From: Smittium culicis
Lineage: Eukaryota; Kickxellomycota; Harpellomycetes; Harpellales; Legeriomycetaceae
Assembly (NCBI GenBank): GCA_001970855.1
Contig: LSSN01003358.1
Location: forward strand, 1-16,556
Direction: 5' to 3'
DNA: 16,556 nt
A program made the position numbers and the translations under genes. This document shows positions 1 to 9,453 of this stretch, piece by piece. Within the stretch, counting starts at the first letter, position 1. The number at the start of each line of letters is the position of its first letter. The notes under the pieces are model-generated. The model was not told where the DNA came from. It made no database searches and was given only the letters and a program-made list of their open reading frames with translations.

Positions 1-21
1 TCTATATCCAAATATACTTAC

Positions 22-753
22 CTCTATAACGTGCTTTGCAAAGTCAGGCGTTATATTTATTCCCCTTTGAAAATATGTCTGTGCCTCTTTTTTAAGGCCC
101 AGATTAAAAAGCCTGCGACCTTCTTCTATGTTTTTTTTTCTAGAACTTTATTTAATATAAAAATTACAATAACTATCGATAATTTATTTTTAGAAAATGC
201 ATTATCCCCCTAAATCTTTTAGCAAGCTTATTAGTGTTAGCTATTTATATATATGTAATTTTATAGTTACGCTTCTCTTTCGACTTCTGTCCCTTGTTTC
301 GAAACTAAAGGCCCTCCGTCAAAAACAACAAAAGGAATTACTCCAAAGTGTTGTAGCATACTAACCTTCTTCATAACGTAGCTCACATATCTAATATCAA
401 AATATCATCTAAATATTATACTAATCATCGCTATAACATCTTTTTCATTTTGATAATAGATTTGAAATAATAAATAGTATCAACCCCCCCCCCCCAGAAA
501 AGATTAAGCTCTACATATAGGCCTTTTCGATATCATACCTAAGCATTATCAAATATTATTTCAAAGTATAATAGTAGATTTCGCCCATTTACCTTCTTGT
601 GTAATTCCCTAGCGCTATTTCTTGCGAGCAACTAAACGCCCCCTTATGCAACCAAACATATCCGTCGACTCCTAGTGTCTGCCCCTTAAAGCTACTTATA
701 TGAACTGGCTCTTGTGCATCTTTTAACACTGTCAACAGACCCGTAATCCCCAT
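22..753 (-). CDS. EXO1: Exonuclease 1, N-terminal part (spliced, runs off left edge)
   Basis: This is the 5' part of a Rad2/XPG-family 5'-3' exonuclease and flap nuclease used in mismatch repair and double-strand-break end resection in the nucleus. Seen: exon 1 is 753..593, exon 2 is 390..271 and exon 3 is 145 (or 139)..22. Introns are 592..391 (GT-TAG), 270..146 or 270..140, and a third that starts at 21 with GAG|GTAAGT and leaves the window. The frame stays open across all joins, giving about 135 residues. The protein starts MGITGLL. It carries LGVDGYVWLHKG, with Asp30, Tyr32 and His36 at the same positions as human EXO1, and VVFDGG with Asp78. Family knowledge: Asp30 and Asp78 are metal-binding active-site residues. 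The segment near GRRLF...INITPDFAK matches the helical-arch region that precedes the APYEADAQ motif, which must lie outside the window. The ATG at 753 fits the invariant Met-Gly N-terminus that the nuclease needs. No start or frame defect is visible. Intron 1 contains a G12 run. Confidence 0.93.
484..495. repeat. C12/G12 homopolymer inside EXO1 intron 1
   Basis: Twelve consecutive C on the plus strand, so G12 in the EXO1 pre-mRNA, lying in the middle of intron 1 (592..391). It stands out because the surrounding intron is AT-rich. The exact length may be a sequencing or assembly estimate. Confidence 0.8.
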
Positions 754-802
754 TTATGAACTCTATTTTACACCTAAATAGGTTCGTATGTTCGACACTT
801 GG

Positions 803-811
803 TTATAAATA
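803..811 (-). promoter_or_regulatory. TATA-like element upstream of EXO1
   Basis: On the minus strand this reads TATTTATAA and sits about 50 bp upstream of the EXO1 ATG at 753. Spacing and orientation fit a core promoter. In such AT-rich DNA a match of this kind is weak evidence. Confidence 0.3.
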
Positions 812-819
812 GCTCCCAA

Positions 820-1559
820 GCTTGTTGAAGAAATGGCTTTTCAAGCACTTGACTTGAGAATCTTGCGATGGATTATTTTTCTACAATATATATAGTTTAG
901 TGTTTCCTATTCCTTCTTGGCTTCTAGTTGCCCTGATATTTTCCTGATACCAAATACTATATTCCCAAGTTTCTCGTATGCTTTTTCCTGGTATCTATTA
1001 GTATTATTCCAACTATATTTGTCCTTTTATTATCCTGATATTTTAGGTCATTTGGCCGTTTTTTTCCTCTGCAGAACTTTTTCTTTTCTGCTGAAATTTG
1101 TTCATCTTAATTATAACTTTTTTTGATCTCTCTTCCATTCCTCTGCAAATTCATTCGCTAAGCTTGTTTACTGATTCACTCAAACTGCTTTAAATATTCG
1201 CTATTTTAATCTACCATCTTCGCTATTCCATTCATCTATTTGCTATCACGTTTTTTCTCGCTATAATTAACCCTTATTTAACCAATAATAAATCTAACCC
1301 AACTCCATCGATTTGCTAGTATACTTTTTATACATAATATAATTTGCTGATCATTTTTTACCAAACCAACAATTCAATGACCCCCTAAATTTTATAGTTT
1401 CTATTCTCCCAGTTGGCTAGATTTGCAAAGATGATTAAATCTTCTATAATTTTAAAAATATAGCCAATTGATTTATCCAATTAAATAATTCTTCAAGTTT
1501 ATTCGCTTATTAAAATTATAATAATACTTACATGTCCAACACTATTAAAAAATACTAAT
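820..1559. other. Unassigned pyrimidine-rich region upstream of EXO1
   Basis: About 740 bases with no supported gene. The plus strand is rich in C and T and contains recurring short words such as TTCGCTATT or close variants (around 1195, 1217, 1235 and 1257). The open frame at 917-1126 begins with TTG, has no ATG and no recognisable motif. On the minus strand a frame of about 40 codons between roughly 920 and 1120 is open but not recognisable. It probably holds the EXO1 promoter plus old decayed sequence. Confidence 0.4.
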
Positions 1560-1574
1560 GTATCGTTTCAGCTA
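1560..1574. repeat. Target-site duplication, left copy
   Basis: GTATCGTTTCAGCTA, identical in all 15 bases to 1738-1752. It directly precedes the GC-rich head of the insert. Confidence 0.75.
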
Positions 1575-1737
1575 GCCTTGAAACAATGCCCAGTGGGTAT
1601 GGAGCTGCTAGAGCGGCGGAGGGGGGTCGGTTGAAAAATTATTTTTTTAATATTTTTTTAACTTTTTAAATATTTTTTTATTAGCTTTTGAATACTTTTA
1701 AATTATGTTTAATAAACTCTGAGAAAAAAAAAAAAAA
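1575..1737 (+). mobile_element. Poly(A)-tailed retroposon insertion (SINE-like)
   Basis: A 163-bp insert that ends in 14 A (1724-1737) and is flanked by identical 15-bp direct repeats, GTATCGTTTCAGCTA, at 1560-1574 and 1738-1752. This arrangement (target-site duplication, insert, A-tail directly against the second copy) is the hallmark of target-primed reverse transcription by LINE machinery. The first 60 bp are strikingly GC-rich for the area. They include AGCTGCTAGAGCGGCGGA, which resembles a tRNA D-arm/A-box, then GGTCGGTT, which resembles the start of a T-arm/B-box. A tRNA-derived SINE is therefore possible. Against this, runs of seven T at 1642-1648 and 1653-1659 would stop RNA polymerase III. 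A 5'-truncated LINE tail or another processed transcript is the alternative. No coding capacity is seen. The perfect duplication suggests a fairly recent insertion. Confidence 0.65.
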
Positions 1738-1752
1738 GTATCGTTTCAGCTA
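1738..1752. repeat. Target-site duplication, right copy
   Basis: The second exact copy of the 15-bp repeat, beginning directly after the A14 tail. Removing the insert and one copy leaves a plausible continuous empty site. Confidence 0.75.
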
Positions 1753-2110
1753 TGATTTATAAGTAATTGTATTATTTGTTTCAGTTCTACATAAACCAAT
1801 AGTTTTTACGTTCTCAGAATAAATATATTTTTACTAAATCATTTGCGGGTGCTAGCTGGTTCAAAAATAGTATACGACTCACGAAAGAGTCAAATATAAA
1901 TACTCAAATAATAAATTTATAGCTTTGATGTAGTTTTCCCTAAATACCACATTAAATTTATAATCATTTTTATAAAAATAATACATTTGTGTAAAATAAA
2001 AGATCACTTAACTTACCGATTAATATCATTTAAACCCATCTATATACCAAATTTAACCTTTAGCATATTAAATATATATCTTTAAAAAAATATAAATAAT
2101 ATTTTGATAT

Positions 2111-2201
2111 AAATCAATTATCTCTGATTTTAATTTGAATGAATTTTTTTTAATAGAAATCAGTTATCTTTGATTTTATATTTGGGTTAATTTTTTTAAA
2201 T
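2111..2201. repeat. Imperfect tandem dimer, period about 46 bp
   Basis: The unit starting AAATCAATTATCTCTGATTT at 2111 is followed at 2157 by AAATCAGTTATCTTTGATTT, and both continue into a T-run. The copies differ by scattered substitutions. It is a local duplication in AT-rich DNA with no evident function. Confidence 0.5.
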
Positions 2202-2792
2202 TTTGTTATAAAAAAATTACTCAAATTTTATTTATTCGTATTATACAATTTCTATTAAGATTTAATTAAAGTCTATATATCAACTCTAAATTTCAATTTC
2301 ATATATAAAAGTTTTATTATATTTTTATGCTTTATAAGCTGGAATTTTTTTTTAGCTCTTAAAATAATCTAAACTATTTGATATACTTTCCTAGGTAAAA
2401 ATTTTATATTCTAAAAATATCTTTAATATTATTTTAACCAAAAAAAGTTTTTCTATATTTTTTTCATTAAAGTGGATTATTTTAAAAATATTTTATGTGA
2501 CAAATTTTTAATGATTAACTGATTATGTTTGATTAAATATGATAAAACGCCCTTTTGATGATGATTACTATAAATTTAGTTTTTTTATATTAAAAAATAA
2601 AATATTTCATAATAAACCCTTACAGATTATTGGTAAATATTCTCTCAAAATCCACACACATGTTAAAATTTGCCTTTTTTATATTTATAATAATTAATAT
2701 ATATATACTATAAATTTGGATTTCGGAACTATGAAATTATAATTTACATCATAAAAATTTGTATTATTTTTTTCTGTTACAAATTTTATGCC

Positions 2793-2832
2793 ATTTTTTG
2801 CTAATAATCATAATGATTATTTAGCGAAAAAT
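2793..2832. repeat. Near-perfect inverted repeat
   Basis: The arms ATTTTTTGCTAATAATCAT and ATGATTATTTAGCGAAAAAT pair with one mismatch and one extra base and almost no loop. This gives a cruciform-capable element of about 40 bp. It could be the end of a small DNA transposon or chance in AT-rich DNA; the G and C inside the arms make chance less likely. Confidence 0.5.
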
Positions 2833-4347
2833 AGTATTAATTTCTTAATATGAGTACGTCACCCTTTTAAAATCTGATTCGCGCATAAAATTTGCAATTA
2901 AATTTCAATATTTTGCATAATTAATCAATTCAAATATACATTTTGATTATTACTGATATTATGAAATAATATTAAACTTCATGTTATTTTTAGCATAATA
3001 TTCTGGTATTATCAATTAAAATGAAAAATTTTTTAAAAGACTTTCGAAGTACTTTATAATATTTGCTAGGATTAGATTTAGTTTTTTTATATTATTTTTT
3101 TAAGATTCATTAAGTTTAAATTTTTCGATAATCTATAATTTTCAATTATATAAGTTTTAAAACTATGATCCAAAATTAAAATATTTAGTTATATCATAGT
3201 CTTTGTAAAATTTATGTCAATTTTCTATTTTTTCTTTTTATTTAAATAATAAAAAATTTTTTCTTATTTTTCTGGGAAAAAGTTGCTTTATTATATTTAT
3301 AAAACAATTTTTTAAAATTCTTTTATATTTAAAATTGTTAAATTGGTATACGAGAGATATTTCAAGGTGTAGAGATTTTATAATGAAAATTTCCATCGAG
3401 TAATATCGTATAACATTGGATAAAAAATTTTTTTTGATCAAAATAAACTCAATCATATATCTAATTAGTATTAAAAAAAATTTTTTTATTGTTAAATTGA
3501 AATAAATGATCTATTTATTAGCTAATTAAACTGAAAATATAAACTTTTAATTTCAAATGCTCTTTTAACTATATCATTGGGCTATAGTTAATTTCATGTT
3601 GCTTTAATATTATATTTTTTATGATAAATTTCAATTTATTGTATGTTTTATTTTTGATATTTATTTTGTTTTATAAATATATTGTGAGATATTTAAAAAT
3701 CACCGCATTAATTATTGACGAAACACTTTTATAAATTTCATCCACATTAATTAAAGTACTAATAGTAAAATATTCGATTATTAATTTTGAAATTTTATTT
3801 TAATTAATTTAACTGATAAAATTATCTAAAATAATGAGATGATATATCATAATATTGTATCATTGAAATATTTTTACATTAATTTACATATTTAATTACA
3901 ATTATTCTCTTTTTAGGGTATCCAGGCTAAACGAATTTACTTATTTATTTAAATAAATTTATTATTTTGATTTCAAAGTTTAGAAATATTATAAAAATTC
4001 ATACTAATTTTTAAAACAAATCAAATTTAATAATTATTTTAAATTATTTATTTTTACTTTTTTAATAACGATTTTTTTAATAATTTTTTATTTGAATATA
4101 CTCTAAAGCTCACTAATACATAAAAAAATAATCAACACAGTTTTTATTTTTAGCTAAAAAATTTCCCGATGATTTTATTATAATATTAGAAATATTATTT
4201 AAATTATAATTATAATACTATTTATCTATCAACTCTAGATATTTTATTTTTAATGATAACATATATCTCAATTGGCACATCTATTAATCGAAAATCACCT
4301 CTATTAAAACCTTCCCAACGTTATATCTATTAAACAACAGCAAGATG

Positions 4348-4375
4348 ATATATTTGAAATTTATTTCAAATATAT
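4348..4375. repeat. Perfect 13-bp inverted repeat with TT loop
   Basis: ATATATTTGAAAT (4348-4360), TT, then its exact reverse complement at 4363-4375. No gene is near. AT palindromes of this size can arise by chance in DNA of this composition. Confidence 0.5.
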
Positions 4376-4667
4376 ATTCCCTTTTAATTTTTAATAAATT
4401 GTATTAAAATAACATTTTTCTTTTTTAATAATTTGTCTATTATAATACACTATGATGTGTTTTTTATTTCAAAAAATGATTTTTTAATTCGAATTAGGTA
4501 TCCAATGTTATTCAAATATAAAAATCCTAGATAATAAACCATAAATTTTTCAAAATTAATAACTTTTAACAGTAAAATATTATTTTGATGTTTTTTTTTG
4601 TGTGTATTAGATGAAATAATATGTTTAATTAATATCCTAAACTGTATATATACGTCTTTTAATTTCA

Positions 4668-4678
4668 CCCCCCCCCCC
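4668..4678. repeat. C11 homopolymer in AT-rich desert
   Basis: Eleven C in a row in otherwise nearly GC-free DNA. With 484-495 and the G-runs at 13666-13689, this is one of three long C/G homopolymers in the window. Confidence 0.8.
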
Positions 4679-7600
4679 ATAGCTAACATTTCAACGCTCC
4701 CAATAAATAGCCTGAAATTTAAAATAAGCTAATGATTAATTAAGGTGATTTTTATTGAATGTGAAAAACTTTTAATAAGGTATTCCATTAATTTAAATGA
4801 TAACTAGGACTAAAACGATATGAAAAGTCAAACTTTCACTAATATAAATTATTTAGGGCTAACTAAATGAAAATATTTAAAGATACTTTTAACATCTAAA
4901 TTATTTTTTTTATTTGATTATATAAATTTTATTGCTGAATTTTTATCTAATTTATATAAATTATAATAAATTTTTATATTTAAAATAATATTTAATAGTA
5001 TTCATATTTTTAATAATTATTATATTTTATCCTAGGCTTTTTAATTTATATTCTAGAACAAATATAAATTCGTCGTGACATTTTAAAAATATATAAATAA
5101 ATTTAAAAACTCTATTATATATTTATAAAATTTTTGAAACTTTATTATAGAAAAAATATCAATTTATTTACATCAATCGAATAGAAAAATTATAAATAAA
5201 ATTTTGAATAACAATAATTGAATATGTGAAAAAAACTACATTAATAATTGGATATTTTAAATATTAAATTTCCAAGTATAAATCGGCATATGTAAAAATT
5301 ATATGATTTATAAAAATGAGATTTTTTATTAGTAACTATTCAAACAGTAAGAGCTTAGAAATAATTTATAAATATAAACGCAAATTTTTTTATTGCGTAT
5401 TGCTTGGTTTTTTTTAAATTCCATATATTAAAACCTTGAAATATTGATCAAATCAGACATTTATTGAAATTGGCTGGTATTAGTAATTTTATTTTCTGTT
5501 AGTATCTAACAATTAACCGTATCTTATAATTAAATAAGAAAAACTTGATTTTGAACAATAATTATTATTTTTTTGAATATATAAATACATCAATATATAA
5601 AATTATTTTAATAAAAAAATACCTAATAATAAATAATAAAATTATGAAATGTTTTATTTATTTTGGCGAGAATCTCAGGTTTCAGAGTTTTTTTAATTTC
5701 CAAAACCTAAAAAATATATTTTAGATTTTTTAATTTATTTTCATATATCAACCGTTTATTGCTAGTTATAATTGTCCCATATTTAAAAATGCGTAATCAA
5801 TATATATTAATAATATAAAATATATTTGGACTATTTAATAGAGGTTTCTTATCTATATAAAATTATTATTATAATATCTTTAAGCGAAGAATAAAAAAAA
5901 CCTATAAAAATCAATTTTGACCCAAAATTAAATTGAGATAATATAAAAAAATCAAAATATATGAGTATATATATGAATTCTAATTTTTTATTTAAAATGG
6001 TAAATATGGCTATGTATTTATAAAATAATTATTTTAAATAATTATTAGTAATATTATAAATATAATAAGTGTTTACAAAATAATAAATCTTAAAATATTA
6101 TGATATTATTTTTTAGTGTTTAAAATTTGAATAAAATATTGGTATTTTTTAAAAGTTAATAATGAATTATTTTTAACCAGAAATTTAGAAAATTTTGTCT
6201 AAAGTATAAAAATTATGATTAATATTGCATGCTAAATTAATATATAGCGATTTAATATATAATATATTTTCCTTCTAATTAATTATTCTGAAATAGACGG
6301 GAAGATTAGTTATTATTTATACAAAAAAAATTTTTTAAACCGTTAAATTGCAAAATAATCGAGAAAATTCAAATATTAATAGTTTTTGAGAACTATTTAT
6401 TAAACATTTGTACTTTAAACACGCATAATCTCATCATAAAATAAAACAAAATTCAATTATAATTTATATTGAAAGTTAGATTAGTGTATAATTTTAACAT
6501 TAAATATATGTTTGTTATATATTTAATACTATAAAATATAAAATAATTGTTTATTATGAAAATATCATACTCAAGAGAAGAGTAAAAATTTTCGAATTAA
6601 ATTTTTCCCATTTTTATATTCAAAATATAATATGTGTCACTCTAAATAAAAGTAAGAGCACATAAGCTGCAATAAAAATTTATATAAAGTTAATATTAAT
6701 ATAAAACCACTTTTAATTCCAATACTCGCATATAAATTTTTTATGAATAAAATTTGTAAATTTCATTCCTGGTATATGTACCACTGAAAAAAATAATTAA
6801 AATACTCTTTTAAATTTGAAAATTTTAGAAAAATAATCTTAACATTTTTATATCTGAAAAATCAATAGTTAAATATATTAAATATTTTAGTTAATTCTAT
6901 GCTATTACATTTTATTTAATATATATAATTTTGAAAAAAGAATAAAATTATGTCTCGTTTACAAATATATTATATATCTATTTATTATATAATCTAGTAT
7001 ACACTTTTTTTAAGCGTAAAACTAAGTTTTTTTGACTTTAATTTAGAATATTGATTTCAATTAGGAAAATTAAATAATTTTATAAGTTTTTTATAACTAA
7101 TATCATAGTTAATTAACAATGAATAAAATAATAAAAAAATGAAAACTAGTAAGATATTATTTTAACCTCCTCATATTTTCTCCCAATTATTTCTTATTCT
7201 TTAATAGTCATAATATAGCATGGAATCACAATTTATATATTATTTGAGTTTTTAGTGTGATAATATTGGCAATTAGTATTAAAATTCATTAATAAATATC
7301 TATTTAATAATTTTTTCAAAAGTTATTACTTCAAAAAAGTACAACTGTATTTAAAAAATTCTACTACCATCTTTAATGAAAAAAATAAAGTGGCATATAT
7401 TTTGCGGCGGTGAATAAATGTACTATACAATAAAAAAAACAATTTGATTGAACCAGAAAAATAAATATCTAATTAATATTAAGCCTTAAAAAGTTTAAAC
7501 CTGAATAAATAATTTTTTTTAATAGTTAACTTATTCATAATACCATTATGAAAATATCAGATAATTATATGGAATAAAAAAAATGACTTGATATTTTCAA

Positions 7601-9033
7601 TTTTATAAAAAAAATGGTAGTTATTAAATATTAATAGTGATAGTAAATTAAAAAAAAAATTAATATCTACAGTGTCTACCCCTTTAATTTTTTTAATTAT
7701 ATTTTAATATCGATAAAAAATGATAAACTGTATAAATATCTTTATTTTAGTTACGGAATAATTAATTTATAACCTAATAAATAAATTGATGCTCGAATCT
7801 TTGATTAAATTTAATATTAAACTAAAATCATCAGATATTGTGGGATTGTTATTATTTTTCGCTTCCTTTTTTTTTTTATCTCAAAGAGTATAACAAAGAT
7901 TGTTTTTCAGTCATTGAAAGTAAAAAAATATTAATAAACCGATACTGATTTAATTTATCATTGGTTATTTATCTATTTTTATTTTCTATATTTAAAATGA
8001 AATATATTTCATGAGAATTGTTAAAATTCCAATTTATAATATTTGCGATAATATTTTTGATTTATAGGTTCATTAAACAACTGTAAAATCATATGTTTAA
8101 ATGGATTATACTGGAGTTTATCGATGATATGATGATATTATAATGTCGACTTATAATTATATTTAGATTTTATCTTAGCTACAAAGTAAAGATGTTTATT
8201 TTATTCTCTATATAATAGCAAAAAAATAATCTATTAACCATATGTCGATATATACTTAAACTTTTATAAATAACATAACGGACCTGACCCTATACTTTTA
8301 CAACTATATAATTACAAACGAAAAGGTAATTCGAAATTTTTTTTATATACTTATAACTATATCAATATATAAATAAGCAGTAAAAAATTTATTTTAAAAA
8401 TTTACTATTTAACAAATGTACCCATTGAATTAATTAAATAAATAAGTTTGCACTGAAAATATTATCAAATAGATTTTCAAAAAAAGAAATTTTAGAAAAT
8501 ATTAATTTTTAAATAAAAAAAATCAAGTCTATGCTATTTAAATTGTGGAATATAAATATATATTTGATATTTTTTGGCTTTTATATGAATTATAAGGTGC
8601 ATTGATAATTGAATGCGTGGGATAATTACCGGCATCAAAAAAAAAAACAACAATAATTTAGTATTAGATTAAATTATAGTCGTGCTAATAATAGTATATA
8701 ATGTTGTGTATTATTCTAATGTTTTTTAAAATCTTGTATCATAGATTAATGCTGGTATATATATAATTTAGTATAAAGCTCTATAAAAAAATTGTCGATA
8801 AGCTATAGTGAGCGCTCATAGTACTCATAAAATATGCTATTTATTCCATAAGGCATAAATACTCAAAACTGTAAAATTTTATTATGCATATGCAGACTTA
8901 GATACCACTCCAAAACTGGAGATACAGCATTATGATATTGAAACTGCATGAATAATAAATTATATTGCTTTTTGGTTTTTTTTCGAGCTTCATTGGGGGA
9001 TTTATATCGAAGAATATTTAAATATATTAGTTT

Positions 9034-9043
9034 TATATAAATA
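9034..9043 (+). promoter_or_regulatory. TATA box for the small secreted-protein gene
   Basis: TATATAAATA lies 38-47 bp upstream of the ATG at 9081, followed by GGAG and AT-rich leader. Position and orientation suit a core promoter, though TATA-like strings are common here. Confidence 0.4.
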
Positions 9044-9080
9044 GGAGTAATTAAATCTCGATTTAGAGAAAATAATTAAA

Positions 9081-9422
9081 ATGATAAAAAAATTTATAAG
9101 ATTCATCCTTCTTGTAGCCATTTTTGGCTATTCAGCTGCTCAATTAGGACAGAACGTATTAGTAACATGGTTTAAAACCGGGAAATCAATCAAAAATTCA
9201 GAAAAGATCGTGCCATTTGGTACATGCGAAAACTATTCTGGTGTGGATAAGCTAAAGATGAACATATTCGTTAGATCTCAATTGCGTATATTCTCTGGAT
9301 TTGATTGTAAACGTCTAGTAGCTACTGTAAATATAAGTCGTTCATATGCAAATTACAGATTTACAAAAACTTACAATCTTGGAGATTATAGTATTATGTT
9401 AGTTAGAAGGAAAAAATTTTAA
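9081..9422 (+). CDS. Small secreted orphan protein (113 aa)
   Basis: I do not recognise this family. It is the only supported gene between 1.8 and 11.8 kb. Seen: an ATG start, a basic N-terminus (MIKK), a hydrophobic core (FIRFILLVAIFGYSA) and a likely signal-peptidase site after YSA-A near residue 20, giving a mature chain of about 93 residues rich in Lys and Arg. It has two cysteines, Cys49 (FGTCEN) and Cys76 (GFDCKR), that could form one disulfide, and N-glycosylation sequons at Asn51 (NYS) and Asn84 (NIS). There is no membrane segment after the signal. The spacing C-x-N ... IFSGFDC loosely recalls small secreted fungal proteins with a crystallin-like fold; this is a guess. A TATA box sits upstream and AATAAA at 9448-9453 downstream. 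Its base composition is clearly less AT-rich than the flanks, which supports coding. A chance ORF remains possible. Confidence 0.55.
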   Translation: MIKKFIRFILLVAIFGYSAAQLGQNVLVTWFKTGKSIKNSEKIVPFGTCENYSGVDKLKMNIFVRSQLRIFSGFDCKRLVATVNISRSYANYRFTKTYNLGDYSIMLVRRKKF

Positions 9423-9447
9423 GAGCAAATACAATACCACAGATACC

Positions 9448-9453
9448 AATAAA
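9448..9453 (+). terminator. Possible poly(A) signal of the secreted-protein gene
   Basis: AATAAA lies 26 nt after the stop codon at 9420-9422, followed by further A. Typical placement, but weak evidence in AT-rich DNA. Confidence 0.35.

Larger units (their letters stand above)
1753..9030. other. Extremely AT-rich gene desert
   Basis: About 7.3 kb dominated by A and T (6 G/C in 60 bases at 5101-5160, counted by hand), with short A and T runs throughout. The longest open frames are 72 and 79 codons, of simple AT-driven composition (I, K, N, F, L, Y), and I recognise none. No tRNA arms, rRNA, retroelement protein or exon chain with conserved motifs was found on either strand. It could be a decayed repeat block (a RIP-like process or old transposons), an AT isochore or part of a centromere-like region; the sequence alone does not decide. 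Confidence 0.6.

Noticed and set aside
31..213. 60-codon plus-strand frame at the left edge
   Set aside because: Starts with GTG and lies antisense to EXO1 exon 3 and intron 2.
917..1126. 69-codon plus-strand frame, hydrophobic
   Set aside because: TTG start, Phe/Leu/Ser-rich translation expected from a C/T-rich strand, no family resemblance.
1873..1883. ATACGACTCAC, resembling part of a T7 RNA polymerase promoter
   Set aside because: Only 11 bases match and the essential downstream part differs; a chance match, next to a small GACTC/GAGTC hairpin.
3238..3456. 72-codon minus-strand frame in the desert
   Set aside because: Ile/Lys/Phe/Asn composition typical of random AT-rich DNA; no signals.
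4450..4689. 79-codon minus-strand frame with ATG and Gly run
   Set aside because: The only distinctive part comes from the C11 homopolymer; the rest is AT-driven composition with no promoter or homology signal.
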